A DNA stretch of 64,000 nucleotides from VRUE01 sp963796705. Lineage in GTDB: Bacteria > Actinomycetota > Thermoleophilia > Solirubrobacterales > 70-9. Below, piece by piece: positions 7,071-15,828 of the stretch (position 1 is the first letter of the stretch; each line of letters starts with the position of its first letter). The stretch lies in assembly GCA_963796705.1 (NCBI GenBank), contig CAWCMK010000001.1, positions 124,001 through 188,000 on the forward strand. The letters are read 5' to 3'. The notes beneath the pieces are model-generated. The model saw only the letters and a list, made by a program, of their open reading frames with translations, had not been told where the DNA came from and did no database searches. The translations under genes and the position numbers were made by a program.

Positions 7071-8858
7071 CTACCCGACCTCCTCCGCGTTGAACTCGCT
7101 CTTCAGTTTCTCGACCAGAGCCTCATGGTCGACCTGCGAGGCCTGGGCCTCCTCGGCGGAAGCCTCCTCGCCGTCGAGCATGACGTAGATCGGCCGCAGC
7201 CGGTTACCCAGAGTCGCCTCCAGTGCGGCGCTCATCTGCTCGCGCTTGTCGGGGGCCTCCGCCTTGCGTTTGTTGAAGGTGAGAGCGGGCGGAAAGCCGA
7301 TCGTCACCCCATCGCCCTCGAGGCCCACCGGCCTCGCACCCTCGAAGCTCGCCGCCAGTGCCGGCGCGTTTTGACGCAAATTGTCGATCACGGTCGGCCA
7401 GATCGCGGCCAGCTCCGTGAGGGACAAGGCGTCCCGAGCCGCGGATTGCACCGCTGCTGCCTCCCCCGCCGTGCCCAGACTCTTCTCCTCCTCCGCGACG
7501 GGGGATGCCGCGGTGGGATCAGCCGCGTCCTCGGGCGGTTGCTGCCGGTCCTTCTCCGACGCGGCAGGGCCTGCCTTCTCGAGATCGGAGAGGCCGGCCT
7601 CGCCCTGGGAGCGGCAATCCGCGGCGGGCGGCGCTTGAGGGGGGTCGAGGTGGGAATCGCCCTCGAGCTCTGCGGGGATCGGCGTGCTGGCGCCCACTCC
7701 AATGCTCTTCTCGAGCCGCTCGATGCGGGGAAGAAGGCGCTCCAGCGAGGGATCGAGGTCCGGACGCGCGGCCTTCAGCAGCGCGATCTCAACCGCCATC
7801 CGCGCCTCATCGCCCTCGCGCACGTCGCTCAGCGCCGCGGCTAGCTCGTCGATCGTGCCGACCAGCGCCGCTGGGCCGATCGCCGCCGCCTGCGCCGTCA
7901 GGCGGACTTCGTCGCCGGCCGTAACCACGAAGGTCTGGGGGACCTCACCGATCGTCTGGATCACGAGCAGGTGACGGAGGTGAGCGAGCAGGTCGCGGGC
8001 GAACTGGACCGGGTCACGGCCCGAACCGGCCAGCTTCTCGACCGTGAGCAGAACCGCCTTGGGATCCTCCGCGATCACCCCATCCACCGCGGCGAAGAGG
8101 AGCTCGGCGTCGGCGGCCCCGAGCAGCTCCAACACCGCGTCCAGCCCAACCTGCTGACCGCGGAAGGAGACCAGCTGGTCGAGGGTCCCGAGCGCGTCGC
8201 GAAAACTGCCCGAGGCCGAGCGGGCGATCATCGCGGTGGCGCCGCTCTCAACCTCGATTCCCTCGGTGCCCGCGACCCGCTCCAATACCTCCGAGATCTG
8301 CTCGATCGAGGGTCGCTGAAAATCGAAGCGCTGGCATCGGTCGGCGATCGTCTCCATCACTCTGTGAGCCTCGGTCGTCGCGAGAACGAAGACGGTGTTG
8401 GGCGGCGGCTCCTCGAGTGTCTTTAGGAAGGCGTTCCATGCCTCTTTCGTGAGCATGTGCGCCTCGTCGAGAATGTAGACCTTCCAGCGGCCGCCGATCG
8501 GGGCGTAGGCAACCCGCTCGCGCAGCTCGCGGACGTCCTCCACGGAACGATTCGAGGCGGCGTCCATCTCGATCACGTCAACCGAGCTGCCAGCGGCGAT
8601 CGCCCGACAGGACTCGCACTCGCCGCAGGCCTCCATGTCAGCGCTGCGGTTGGTGCAGTTGAGGGTGCTCGCGAGGATCTTCGCCAGCGAGGTCTTGCCG
8701 GTGCCGCGGGACCCAACGAAGAGGTAGGCATGATGGACCTTTTCCTGGGCGATGGCGTTGCGCAGGGTGCGGACTACGTGCTCCTGGCCGACCACCTCGC
8801 CGAAGGAGCGAGGCCGGTGACGGCGATAGAGGGAGGTCGAGTCGCTCGGGGAGGGCAC
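7071..8858 (-). CDS. dnaX: DNA polymerase III subunits gamma/tau
   Basis: About 595 residues. AAA+ clamp-loader ATPase: LYRRHRPRSFGEVVGQEHVV, Walker A GSRGTGKTSLAK, Cys4 zinc module (CTN...CGECESC), Walker B ILDEAHML, sensor ATTEAHRV, arginine-finger region DRCQRFDF. The C-terminal third is a low-complexity Ala/Glu linker followed by a tau-like domain. GTG 8858 is preferred because the conserved N-terminus begins a few residues later and an upstream Met would give a non-conserved Arg-rich extension. The next gene starts only 9 bp away in the opposite direction. Confidence 0.95.
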   Translation of the reverse strand: MPSPSDSTSLYRRHRPRSFGEVVGQEHVVRTLRNAIAQEKVHHAYLFVGSRGTGKTSLAKILASTLNCTNRSADMEACGECESCRAIAAGSSVDVIEMDAASNRSVEDVRELRERVAYAPIGGRWKVYILDEAHMLTKEAWNAFLKTLEEPPPNTVFVLATTEAHRVMETIADRCQRFDFQRPSIEQISEVLERVAGTEGIEVESGATAMIARSASGSFRDALGTLDQLVSFRGQQVGLDAVLELLGAADAELLFAAVDGVIAEDPKAVLLTVEKLAGSGRDPVQFARDLLAHLRHLLVIQTIGEVPQTFVVTAGDEVRLTAQAAAIGPAALVGTIDELAAALSDVREGDEARMAVEIALLKAARPDLDPSLERLLPRIERLEKSIGVGASTPIPAELEGDSHLDPPQAPPAADCRSQGEAGLSDLEKAGPAASEKDRQQPPEDAADPTAASPVAEEEKSLGTAGEAAAVQSAARDALSLTELAAIWPTVIDNLRQNAPALAASFEGARPVGLEGDGVTIGFPPALTFNKRKAEAPDKREQMSAALEATLGNRLRPIYVMLDGEEASAEEAQASQVDHEALVEKLKSEFNAEEVG

Positions 8859-8866
8859 TGCGGCCA

Positions 8867-10393
8867 GTGTATCTGCGCCTATACCTTGCCCCGGTGCTCC
8901 GCAAGTGGCTGACGCCGGCCGCCTGGGTCGCCGCCGTGGCGGCGCTCCTGCTGCTGCTCTTTCCTGTCGGCTTTCCAAACTACGACACGATCTACGCACT
9001 GGTTTGGGGACGGGAACTGGCCCACGGGGTGAGTCCCGACTACGGCGCCGCCCTCCCCCCCACCCCGCACCCCCTGGCCGACCTGCTGGGTCTGGTCACG
9101 ACGCCGTTGGGCGAAGGCGCCATCGCCGTCACGATGATCGTCGCCTATATCTCGCTGGGCCTCGTCGCGTACTTCGTCTTCCGGCTCGGCTCAATCTGGT
9201 TCGATCGCTGGATTGGCGCACTCGCGGCTGTGGTAATCCTGAGCCGGGCCCCGTATCTGTCAAACGGACTGCGGGCCTATATCGACCTTCCCTTCATCGC
9301 CCTCTGCCTCGGCGCCCTGACCGTCGAGGCAAAACGCAGACGCGCCGGCTGGCCCGTCCTGGCGCTGCTCCTCCCGGCCGGCTTGCTGCGACCGGAGGCG
9401 TGGCTCTTCGCCGGGGCGTACTGGCTCTATCTGGCGATCGAGATCGCCCCAAGAGACCAAACCGGAGACCCCGGTTCACGCTTTCGGCCGACCGAAGCGC
9501 TGAGGTGGCGCGGCGAGCGTTCGGCGCAGGAGCTCGCCTGGCTCGGGGCCCTGGCCGCCGCCGGACCGCTCCTCTGGATTCTCTTCGACGCGATCACCAC
9601 CGGCCACCCGCTCTACTCCTGGACCGGTACCAAGGAAACCGTCGCGACCCTGGAACGGCATACGGGCCCGTTCGACCTCGTGCTCTGGGGCCCGCGAGCG
9701 CTCGGCGAAGTCATGCAGTGGCCCGGCATGGTCGGCGCCGCCGGCGGCCTGCTGCTGGGCTTTGCCTTCCTTCGTCGCCGCTCGGCCCTCGGTCTTGCGG
9801 CGACGATTCTCGCCCTCGGGGCCTTCGCGCTCCTTGGCCTCGGTGGCCTGGCGATCATCGCCCGCTACACGATGCTGGCGGCGGCGCTGCTCTCGATCTT
9901 CGTCGCGCTCTCACTGCTCGGCTGGCGCCTGCTCGAGGCTCGCCACCCCTGGCGCCGTCGCTGGCAGCTCTTCGCGGGCGTGGTCGCCGTCATGTTCGTG
10001 ATCTGGCTCCCCAACCAATGGAACCTTGATTCCCAGGTTCACACCGATCTGTCGAATCAGGGGCGCATCGAGGGAGACCTCACCGATCTCGTCGACGCGG
10101 GCGCCTTCCAACCGCTCTGCGGCAAGATCGCCGTTCCCAACCACCGGGCCGTTCCCCGCCTTGCATTCGGGCTTGAAATCAAGCCGACGGCGATCGTCAG
10201 CGCCAGCGAGGAAGCGATCCCCAAGCGGGGCTATTTCGTCGCCGCGGCGAGCCCTTTCGTGATCCACAACTTCATCCTCGACCCCAACGACACGACGAAA
10301 TTGCACCTGCCGGTCCCGGCGGGGTTCCACCTAGTCGCCGCGAACGAGTCCTGGAAGGTGTTCCGGCGCTGCGCGGACCGCGGCCCCGGCTAA
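8867..10393 (+). CDS. Polytopic membrane protein, GT-C glycosyltransferase-like
   Basis: 508 residues with about ten predicted membrane helices and a C-terminal ~110-residue soluble part. The pattern (Asp-containing first loop FPNYDTIYALVWGRELAHG, Arg/Pro loop LPAGLLRPEAWLF) is like the GT39/GT87 polyprenyl-phosphate-dependent GT-C enzymes. No specific family is certain. GTG 8867 lies head to head with dnaX; a GTG at 8894 is an alternative start. Likely acts on a lipid-linked sugar at the membrane. Confidence 0.6.
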   Translation: MYLRLYLAPVLRKWLTPAAWVAAVAALLLLLFPVGFPNYDTIYALVWGRELAHGVSPDYGAALPPTPHPLADLLGLVTTPLGEGAIAVTMIVAYISLGLVAYFVFRLGSIWFDRWIGALAAVVILSRAPYLSNGLRAYIDLPFIALCLGALTVEAKRRRAGWPVLALLLPAGLLRPEAWLFAGAYWLYLAIEIAPRDQTGDPGSRFRPTEALRWRGERSAQELAWLGALAAAGPLLWILFDAITTGHPLYSWTGTKETVATLERHTGPFDLVLWGPRALGEVMQWPGMVGAAGGLLLGFAFLRRRSALGLAATILALGAFALLGLGGLAIIARYTMLAAALLSIFVALSLLGWRLLEARHPWRRRWQLFAGVVAVMFVIWLPNQWNLDSQVHTDLSNQGRIEGDLTDLVDAGAFQPLCGKIAVPNHRAVPRLAFGLEIKPTAIVSASEEAIPKRGYFVAAASPFVIHNFILDPNDTTKLHLPVPAGFHLVAANESWKVFRRCADRGPG

Positions 10394-10473
10394 TCTCGCA
10401 CAGCGGCGAGATATGGACCGTGCACCCGCCTTCGAAGCGAGGTCCCCGGGCGTGGCTGTCGCCTTCGGCTCGG

Positions 10474-10567
10474 GCCGGGCTCGCCTGCGGCACCCGCGGC
10501 ATCCGCTTAAGGCTGCTTCCTTCCGGACCTGACCTGATTCGCGTGCCCACGTCGCGCAGGACCCGGC
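10474..10567 (-). ncRNA. ffs: Signal recognition particle RNA (4.5S type)
   Basis: The forward strand reads GGCTGCTTCCTTCCGGACC (10511-10529), the reverse complement of the invariant SRP RNA apical loop GGTCCGGAAGGAAGCAGCC. On the minus strand the ends GCCGGGT and GCCCGGC pair to close a hairpin of about 94 nt, with further pairing along both arms. Proximity to dnaX is common for this gene. Ends are estimated from the closing helix. Confidence 0.9.
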
Positions 10568-10733
10568 CTTCAACGCCTCCAACGGCGCACTGGCCCCGAG
10601 GGCCGGCCCCTCAGAACGGAGTTCGGCCCCGCTAGAGCGGATTGCGGGTTACAGGGCACCGCTGATTCCCCGCCTAGCACGGTCCGCTGGCGATCCTACC
10701 CTGCTCGCCGTAGGATCGCTCCTCGCTACCTCG

Positions 10734-11923
10734 GTGATACCCGTCGACACAGCCTCGTTTTTCGCGATAGTGCTGGTTGCAGCGCTCGCCGCTGTGACGG
10801 CCGCTGTGGTGCCCAAACGCTACGCACCGCCGGTGGTCGTGCTCGAGCTGCTGCTGGGAATCGCAATCGGGCCACAGGTCCTCGGTCTCGCCCACTCGGA
10901 CAAGTTCATCGATTTTTTCTCCAACCTCGGGCTCGGCATGCTCTTCTACTTCGCCGGTTATGAGATCGACTTCGAACGTATCCGGGGCCGGCCGCTGGAG
11001 CTGGGCGGCTTGGGCTGGGCGATGTCGGTCGTGCTTGCCTTTGGCATCGGCGGCGTGCTCTCGAGGGCCGGAGTCGTCGACTCCTATCTCTACACGGGCG
11101 CCGCGATGGCCACAACCGCGATCGGCACGCTGATTCCGATCCTGCGTGACAACGGCGAACTGAGCACTGGGTTTGGCACCTACCTGCTGGGGGCCGGCGG
11201 GGCCGGAGAGTTCGGCCCCGTCCTCCTGGTGACGATCGTCTTCTCGACCGCCAGCCCGCTGCACGAGACGATTGTCCTGATCGGATTCATCGTCCTCGCG
11301 GTCTCCGTCGCGCTCGCCTCTGTGCGGCTCGCCTGGCGCGGCTGGCCGGCACTCGAAAGGACCTTCGAGGCAAGCAGCCAGCTCGCCGTTCGGGTCACCG
11401 TGGTCCTCGTCTTCGGTCCCATCTTGCTGGCCAGCAAGATGGGACTCGATGTGCTGCTCGGGGGGTTCGTCGCGGGAATGATTACCAGGGCCGCGCTACG
11501 CGGTCACGAGCTGGCGGTCTTTGAGTCAAAGCTGACTGCGGTCGGCTTCGGCTTCTTCGTCCCCTCATCACCAGCGGCCTCGAGTTCAACCTCGACGCGC
11601 TCGGCTCGACAGAAGCGATCGCCAAGCTGTTCATGTTCCTCGGCCTCTTCCTCACCGTCCGCGGGGTTCCGGCACTGCTCCTCTACCGCGGTGTGTTGAC
11701 CGCCCGCGACCGAGCCGCGCTCGCCTTCTACTGCGCGACCGAGCTGCCGCTCGTGGTGGCGATCACGGCCATAGCGATGGACGCCGGCGAAATGCGCTCG
11801 ACAACCGCGGCCGGGTTGGTTGGGGCGGCGATGCTCTCGACCCTGATCTACCCCTTCGTCGGTCTGGCGCTGCGACGCTCACGGGCCGCCAAGCCCGGAG
11901 AGGCCGCAGTTGGAGTCGTATGA
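10734..11923 (+). pseudogene. CPA2 cation:proton antiporter, frameshifted
   Basis: Membrane antiporter of the KefB/NapA type. The first frame (10734 to about 11565) has ~9 helices with VVVLELLLGIAIGPQVLGL, LFYFAGYEIDFERI and GGAGEFGPVLLV; the second frame (about 11565-11923) continues with ITSGLEFNLDALGS, VRGVPALLLYR, TELPLVVAI and the last helix. Joining the two near 11562, in a CCCC run, gives one complete ~400-residue protein. Either a one-base deletion (real or from sequencing) breaks the gene or the join has lost a few residues. It would exchange Na+ or K+ for protons. Confidence 0.75.
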
Positions 11924-11934
11924 TCGCCCCCTCA

Positions 11935-12006
11935 GGGCGCGTAGCTCAGTGGGAGAGCGCTCGCTTCACACGCGAGAGGTCGCTGGTTCGAAACCAGCCG
12001 TGCCCA
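11935..12006 (+). tRNA. tRNA-Val(CAC)
   Basis: 72-nt cloverleaf. Acceptor GGGCGCG (11935-11941) pairs with CGTGCCC (11999-12005) with one G-U pair. D arm TAGCTCAGTGGGAGAGC, anticodon stem CTCGC/GCGAG with anticodon CAC, T loop GGTTCGAAACC, discriminator A12006. No encoded CCA. Its 3' 44 bases recur at 14617-14660, with one difference that makes the acceptor stem fully paired. Confidence 0.95.
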
Positions 12007-12007
12007 T
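11964..12007 (+). repeat. Direct repeat, left copy (tRNA-Val 3' end)
   Basis: 44 bp from the anticodon loop to one base past the tRNA end; matches 14617-14660 with one mismatch (T12001 versus C14654). Confidence 0.85.
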
Positions 12008-12139
12008 AGTCTGAAGGCAAAAAGTCCCTGCATTTCCGCACTTTCTGCTTGCCAGTGTGACTCCAACCGCCTCGGTTTTCGACCGCCGATTTCCGGCACC
12101 AGTGCCCGAACAGCGGTCGTGGGTTCGGCGCCGGCACGC

Positions 12140-13394
12140 CTGAAAACGGGCAAAGACGTCTTGCCGCAGCAGGCGGGGAAGTTCGAGGTCGTGCTCGGCC
12201 CGCATTGTGTAAGCGACGCCGCCCTTGCCCGACTGAGAGTTCACGCGCACGGCTTCGTCGTAGTCGCGGCCGATGTCCCTTGGGTCGAGGGCAGATACGG
12301 CACGTCCCAGATCGCATTCACCGGGTCCGGCAGCTTCTCCATCGCCTCCATGCCCTTCTTGATTGCGTCCTGATGAGAGCCCGAGAACGCCGTGTAAACG
12401 AGATCGCCGACATAGGGGTGGCACTCGCCGATCGGCATCCGGTTGGAGAATTCGACCTCCCGGCGAACCTCGTTGATCCGCGAGAAGTCCAACTCGGGAT
12501 CGACCCCCTGGGTCATCAGGTTCAGAGCCAGGGTGACCAGGTCGACATTCCCAGTCCGCTCACCATTACCAAACAGAGTGCCCTCGACCCGTTCGGCGCC
12601 GGCCATCAGGGCCAGCTCCGTCGCGGCGACCGCGGTGCCGCGATCGTTGTGTGGATGCAGGCTGACGATCACCGAGTCCCGCCGCGAGATGTTGCGGCAG
12701 AACCACTCGATCACGTCGGCATGAAGGTTGGGGGTCGAGAGCTCGACCGTGGCGGGCAGGTTGAGGATCAGCTTGCGCTCCGGCGTCGGCTCGAAAACGT
12801 CCATCACCGCCTCGCACACTTCCAACGCGTAGTCCGGCTCGGTCGCGGTGAAGCTCTCGGGCGTGTACTCGAAGCGGATGTCCTGATCGGGCCGCTGCTC
12901 GGCCAGCTCCCGGCAGAGCTTCGCTCCCTCGACGGCGATTTCGCGAACGCCGGCACGATCCAGCTTGAAGACCACCCGCCGCTGGGTGGTCGAGGTCGAG
13001 TTGTAGAGGTGGACGATCGCCCGCGGCAGCCCGTCGAGGCTTTCACTTTCGAAGGTTTTGGCGATCAGCTCCTCGCGCGCCTGCGTCAGGACCATCACCG
13101 TCACGTCGCTGGGAATCAGCTCCTCGGTCGCGAGGATTCGCATGAACTCGAACTCCGCCTCTGCGGCGGCCGGAAAGCCGACCTCGACCTCCTTGAGGCC
13201 GACTCGGTTCGCCAGCACATCGAACAAGCGTCGCTTGCGGTCGGTGTCCATCGGCGGGCGAGGGCCTGGTTGCCGTCTCGAAGGTCGACGCTCGCCCAGA
13301 CCGGCGCTGCGGGGATACGCGTATCCGGCCAGGTCCGGTCGGGCAGCTCGACCCGTGGGTAGGGCGCGTACTTATGGAATGGCATCGATGACAC
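12140..13394 (-). pseudogene. leuA: 2-isopropylmalate synthase, truncated and frameshifted
   Basis: The catalytic TIM-barrel part is recognisable: SVDLRDGNQAL-type start (WASVDLRDGNQALA), KEVEVGFPAA, ATVELSTPN, VSLHPHNDRGTAVAATELA, GTLFGNGERTGNVDLV, then in another frame LDPRDIGRDYDEAVRVNSQSGKGG. Frame breaks, each like a one-base deletion, lie near 13254 and 12290. Homology stops near 12140, so the C-terminal part (~200 residues, leucine-binding regulatory domain) is missing. Start is GTG 13394, six bases after AGGAGG, or ATG 13385. A leucine-rich leader peptide precedes it. Almost certainly non-functional as leuA. Confidence 0.85.
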
Positions 13395-13461
13395 AACTAC
13401 CTCCTGCTCGCAATTTCGCTTCCTCTCCGTGCTGTTCTCGCGGCTCAGCGGCCGCCACGCG

Positions 13462-13515
13462 TTATGCCCCCCGAGGGGGGAGGAGGAGAAGAAGTCGAAG
13501 TGACGAGCAGTACAT
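13462..13515 (-). CDS. leuL: leuA leader (attenuator) peptide
   Basis: A 17-codon reading frame, ATG at 13515 to TAA at 13462-13464, encodes MYCSSLRLLLLLPPRGA. It contains six Leu codons, five of them consecutive (CTT CTT CTC CTC CTC). It ends about 70 bases before the leuA start. A GC hairpin (CCCCCC-TC-GGGGGG) overlaps its last codons. Ribosome stalling at the Leu run when leucine is scarce would relieve attenuation, as known for leuA leaders in actinobacteria. No clear Shine-Dalgarno is seen. Its gene is now a pseudogene, so it is probably a relic. Confidence 0.7.
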   Translation of the reverse strand: MYCSSLRLLLLLPPRGA

Positions 13516-13742
13516 CGGGGCCAGCATACACTGGGCGCCAAACCCGATCTCACGGCGATCACGCGGGCGGGGCACCTCCGTACTTGATCCCTGGGGAGCG
13601 GCGACGAGCTGGCTCGAAGACGTAATGCCCGCCAACGCGCCGTGACGGAGCTGCGGGCAGTAGCACCGTCCGGACGTGGCTTCGGGCGCCGAGGGTCCCT
13701 AGGCCATGCCTTCCAGATAGAGGCCCGCGATTATGGGAGCAT

Positions 13743-14405
13743 GTGAGTGTGAGGCGAGGTCACGCAGTCGTCATCGGCATTGCCCTGTTGGCGATCGGGG
13801 CGACGGTCGGAACGGCGGACGCCCGGCCTGGTCAGGCGGGTCAGGGGAGGCATCAGATCCCCATCCAGAGGACCTTCCGCCTCACCAATCCGCTCAGTCA
13901 CGGCGACACCGGCCTGCTGATCTTTGAATTCCTCGCCAACTCCCTCCTCAAAAGCGGAAAGACGACCTCGATCCCGCCGGACAACGTCTTCGGAGTCAAA
14001 AAAGTGGAACACGCGGACCTGATCGTGCAGATCGAACTCTCCTGCGATCCCGGCTTCGCCGAACCCTTCCAGCCGCCACCGGAACGGCAGCTGATCTCCC
14101 CCACCTTCTTCGTCGTCCGAGGCCACGACGGCTTCGGCTCGATCCGCGTCAAGCACAATCGATTCCAGGTCCGAGCCCCGGCCTTCGACGGCAGCTCACA
14201 TCAGGGCCAGCTGACCATCTCCGGCGCCTTCAGTCACCACGGCAGGCGAGTCGCGGGCTCCGTCGCGGTCAAGTTCCCCCAGTTCAAGGGCACCCCGGGA
14301 AACCTCGCAGGCGGCAACGGCGGCCAGTTCACCAACTGCATGACCGACCCGAACCGAAAACCTACGAAGCTCGGCCGGCCGCTCAAGTTCCACCTGGCCG
14401 CCTAG
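13743..14405 (+). CDS. Secreted protein of unknown function
   Basis: 220 residues from GTG 13743. An N-terminal signal peptide is clear (RRGH then VVIGIALLAIGATVGTADA, cleavage near residue 27). The mature part is polar, Gly/Pro-rich and predicted beta-rich, with two Cys (SCDPGF and TNCMTDP) that could form a disulphide. No family recognised. It lies inside the putative tRNA-Val island, just before the displaced tRNA fragment. Confidence 0.6.
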   Translation: MSVRRGHAVVIGIALLAIGATVGTADARPGQAGQGRHQIPIQRTFRLTNPLSHGDTGLLIFEFLANSLLKSGKTTSIPPDNVFGVKKVEHADLIVQIELSCDPGFAEPFQPPPERQLISPTFFVVRGHDGFGSIRVKHNRFQVRAPAFDGSSHQGQLTISGAFSHHGRRVAGSVAVKFPQFKGTPGNLAGGNGGQFTNCMTDPNRKPTKLGRPLKFHLAA

Positions 14406-14616
14406 AATCGCACCCAGGAGGTCGCGGGGTTGCGACGCGCCGACAAATGCCGTCGAACCGGTCGAGTTCATCTCAGCCACTTCTCAGCGAAAGTGCCTGA
14501 CTCCCCGGATATCGCCGCGCATCGGCGCACATTTTCCTTCAGTAGCCCTCCTGGGACACGTTAGGAAGTGCCTGCAATAGGCGGTTTTTGCCACCGATGG
14601 TGATGCAACTGACCTT

Positions 14617-14660
14617 CTTCACACGCGAGAGGTCGCTGGTTCGAAACCAGCCGCGCCCAT
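14617..14660 (+). repeat. Direct repeat, right copy (tRNA-Val 3' fragment)
   Basis: 43 of 44 bases identical to the 3' part of tRNA-Val. There is no 5' half, so it is not a functional tRNA. It is probably the displaced original 3' end at a former attachment site. Confidence 0.85.
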
Positions 14661-14765
14661 CATGCAGCGAAACCGGAGGCGGGCAAGGTTTATCCAGCCT
14701 TTGCCGACACTTTGTCCCCGCTTGGTGCTGGTCGCCTAACGTGGTGCGCAGCGAAGAGTCAGCAT

Positions 14766-15149
14766 ATGAACAGCACGAACCTCCTACAGAGCACACCCAT
14801 CACAAAGAAGGCCGACCGTAACGATGAGCGCGTTCGCCTGATCGAGGAGGCGGTCCTCCTGATCCGGGGAGAATGGCCGGCCGTCGCCAGCGGATTGTGT
14901 GAGTCGGTCAACCGGGCCGCCAGTCCCTTCTCGCCGCGTGGGGAACTTCAGGATGCGATCCGATGCACTGCCGAGGAGGCCGTGCGCGTGGTCGATCGAC
15001 TTTATGGCAGCGATGCGACGCTGAAGCTGCGGAAGCTGGCTGCTAGCGGCGAGCTCCAGCACGCACCAATGGGCTCCCCCGCCTCTCATGGGCACCGCCT
15101 ACGACCACGTTCGCGCCTGCCCCGGCGGATCAGTCCTCACACTGGCTGA
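14766..15149 (+). CDS. Small hypothetical protein
   Basis: 127 residues from ATG 14766, about 105 bp past the tRNA-Val fragment. The first ~95 residues look like a folded helical protein (RVRLIEEAVLLIRGEWPAVASGL, EEAVRVVDRLYG) and the last 30 are basic low-complexity, which suggests read-through after a frame break. No family recognised. The opposite strand also has an open frame here, so this call is weak. Confidence 0.35.
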   Translation: MNSTNLLQSTPITKKADRNDERVRLIEEAVLLIRGEWPAVASGLCESVNRAASPFSPRGELQDAIRCTAEEAVRVVDRLYGSDATLKLRKLAASGELQHAPMGSPASHGHRLRPRSRLPRRISPHTG

Positions 15150-15232
15150 CGGGCCCGAGCAAGCACCGTGTCGGGGGACCATTCAGACCTTCGCGATGCG
15201 TTCATCCCGGGCCCGCGGAAACATGTTCCGCC

Positions 15233-15670
15233 CTACGGGCGACGCCGCGCCACGCACCCCGGCGGAAGCAGCGAAACCGAGCCTCTACGCCGGCGCCCGG
15301 CAGGAATGTGACCATGGAGTACGTAGCGAAGCCGGCCGTAGATTCGCACACCGCGACACCCAGTGAGCCCCGTAAAGCGCAACTCGGCTCGCGGTCGAAA
15401 GACCCGACCCCTGGCGCAGTCGGGCAGACAGCCCCGGGCATAGGCACGCGCAACCGCCGATGCGCTATGCCCCCCGTAGTCGCGCCACTGGATCCGCTGG
15501 ACGAGCAACGTTCCGTCGGCGGAGAGGCCGATTGTGTGCGGTCGGTAGGCAAGCTGGTCGGAGACGATGCTCCTAATCACATAGACCCTCCGGCTGTGAG
15601 CACCCGCCCCGGCGGGGAAGAGGGCCAGGGACAGCGAGATGGCAATCAGGGCTGCCGACATCCGCTTCAA
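15233..15670 (-). CDS. Secreted hypothetical protein
   Basis: 145 residues. Signal peptide MKRMSAALIAISLSLALFPAGAGA, then a compact beta-rich part containing GLSADGTLLVQRIQWRDYGG, two Cys in GCLPDCARGR and RLRYVLHG. I recall similar short exported domains (SADG...W..YGG...C...C..G) in Solirubrobacterales, with no known role. Ends in an Arg-rich tail. Same strand as the neighbouring larger secreted protein. Confidence 0.55.
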   Translation of the reverse strand: MKRMSAALIAISLSLALFPAGAGAHSRRVYVIRSIVSDQLAYRPHTIGLSADGTLLVQRIQWRDYGGHSASAVARAYARGCLPDCARGRVFRPRAELRFTGLTGCRGVRIYGRLRYVLHGHIPAGRRRRGSVSLLPPGCVARRRP

Positions 15671-15828
15671 GGCACGTTCAGCCTAGCGCCCTGGCTTCGC
15701 GAAGTTGGGCGAGCGCCGGTGAGGCTCACCGTGGGGCTGGCCTTGTTTGAGCAGCGCCGGCCGTTTGACGCTGATCGTGACCTCCTTTCACGGGGCCACC
15801 GGATCCTCGCTCTCGCCGCAGTCGCCCC

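Larger units (their letters stand above)
12007..14660. mobile_element. Small degenerate island at tRNA-Val
   Basis: A 2.65-kb segment between the tRNA-Val 3' end and a 44-bp copy of that end (14617-14660). It contains a truncated leuA with its attenuator and a secreted protein, but no integrase. The displaced copy ends CGCGCCC, the perfect complement of the tRNA 5' end, while the tRNA itself ends CGTGCCC with a G-U pair. That is what is expected if an incoming element replaced the original 3' end. Integration is inferred; later deletion must have removed the integrase. Confidence 0.5.

Noticed and set aside
12205..13362. 385-codon plus-strand frame opposite leuA
   Set aside because: Shadow of the leuA reading; the minus strand has unmistakable leuA motifs.
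13461..13480. CCCCCC-TC-GGGGGG hairpin as an independent terminator
   Set aside because: It overlaps the leucine leader codons and lacks a T run, so it is treated as part of the attenuator region.
14539..14796. Minus-strand frame with a WFRTSDLSRVK segment
   Set aside because: It is the reverse translation of the tRNA-Val fragment; such peptides are a known artefact of tRNA 3' ends.
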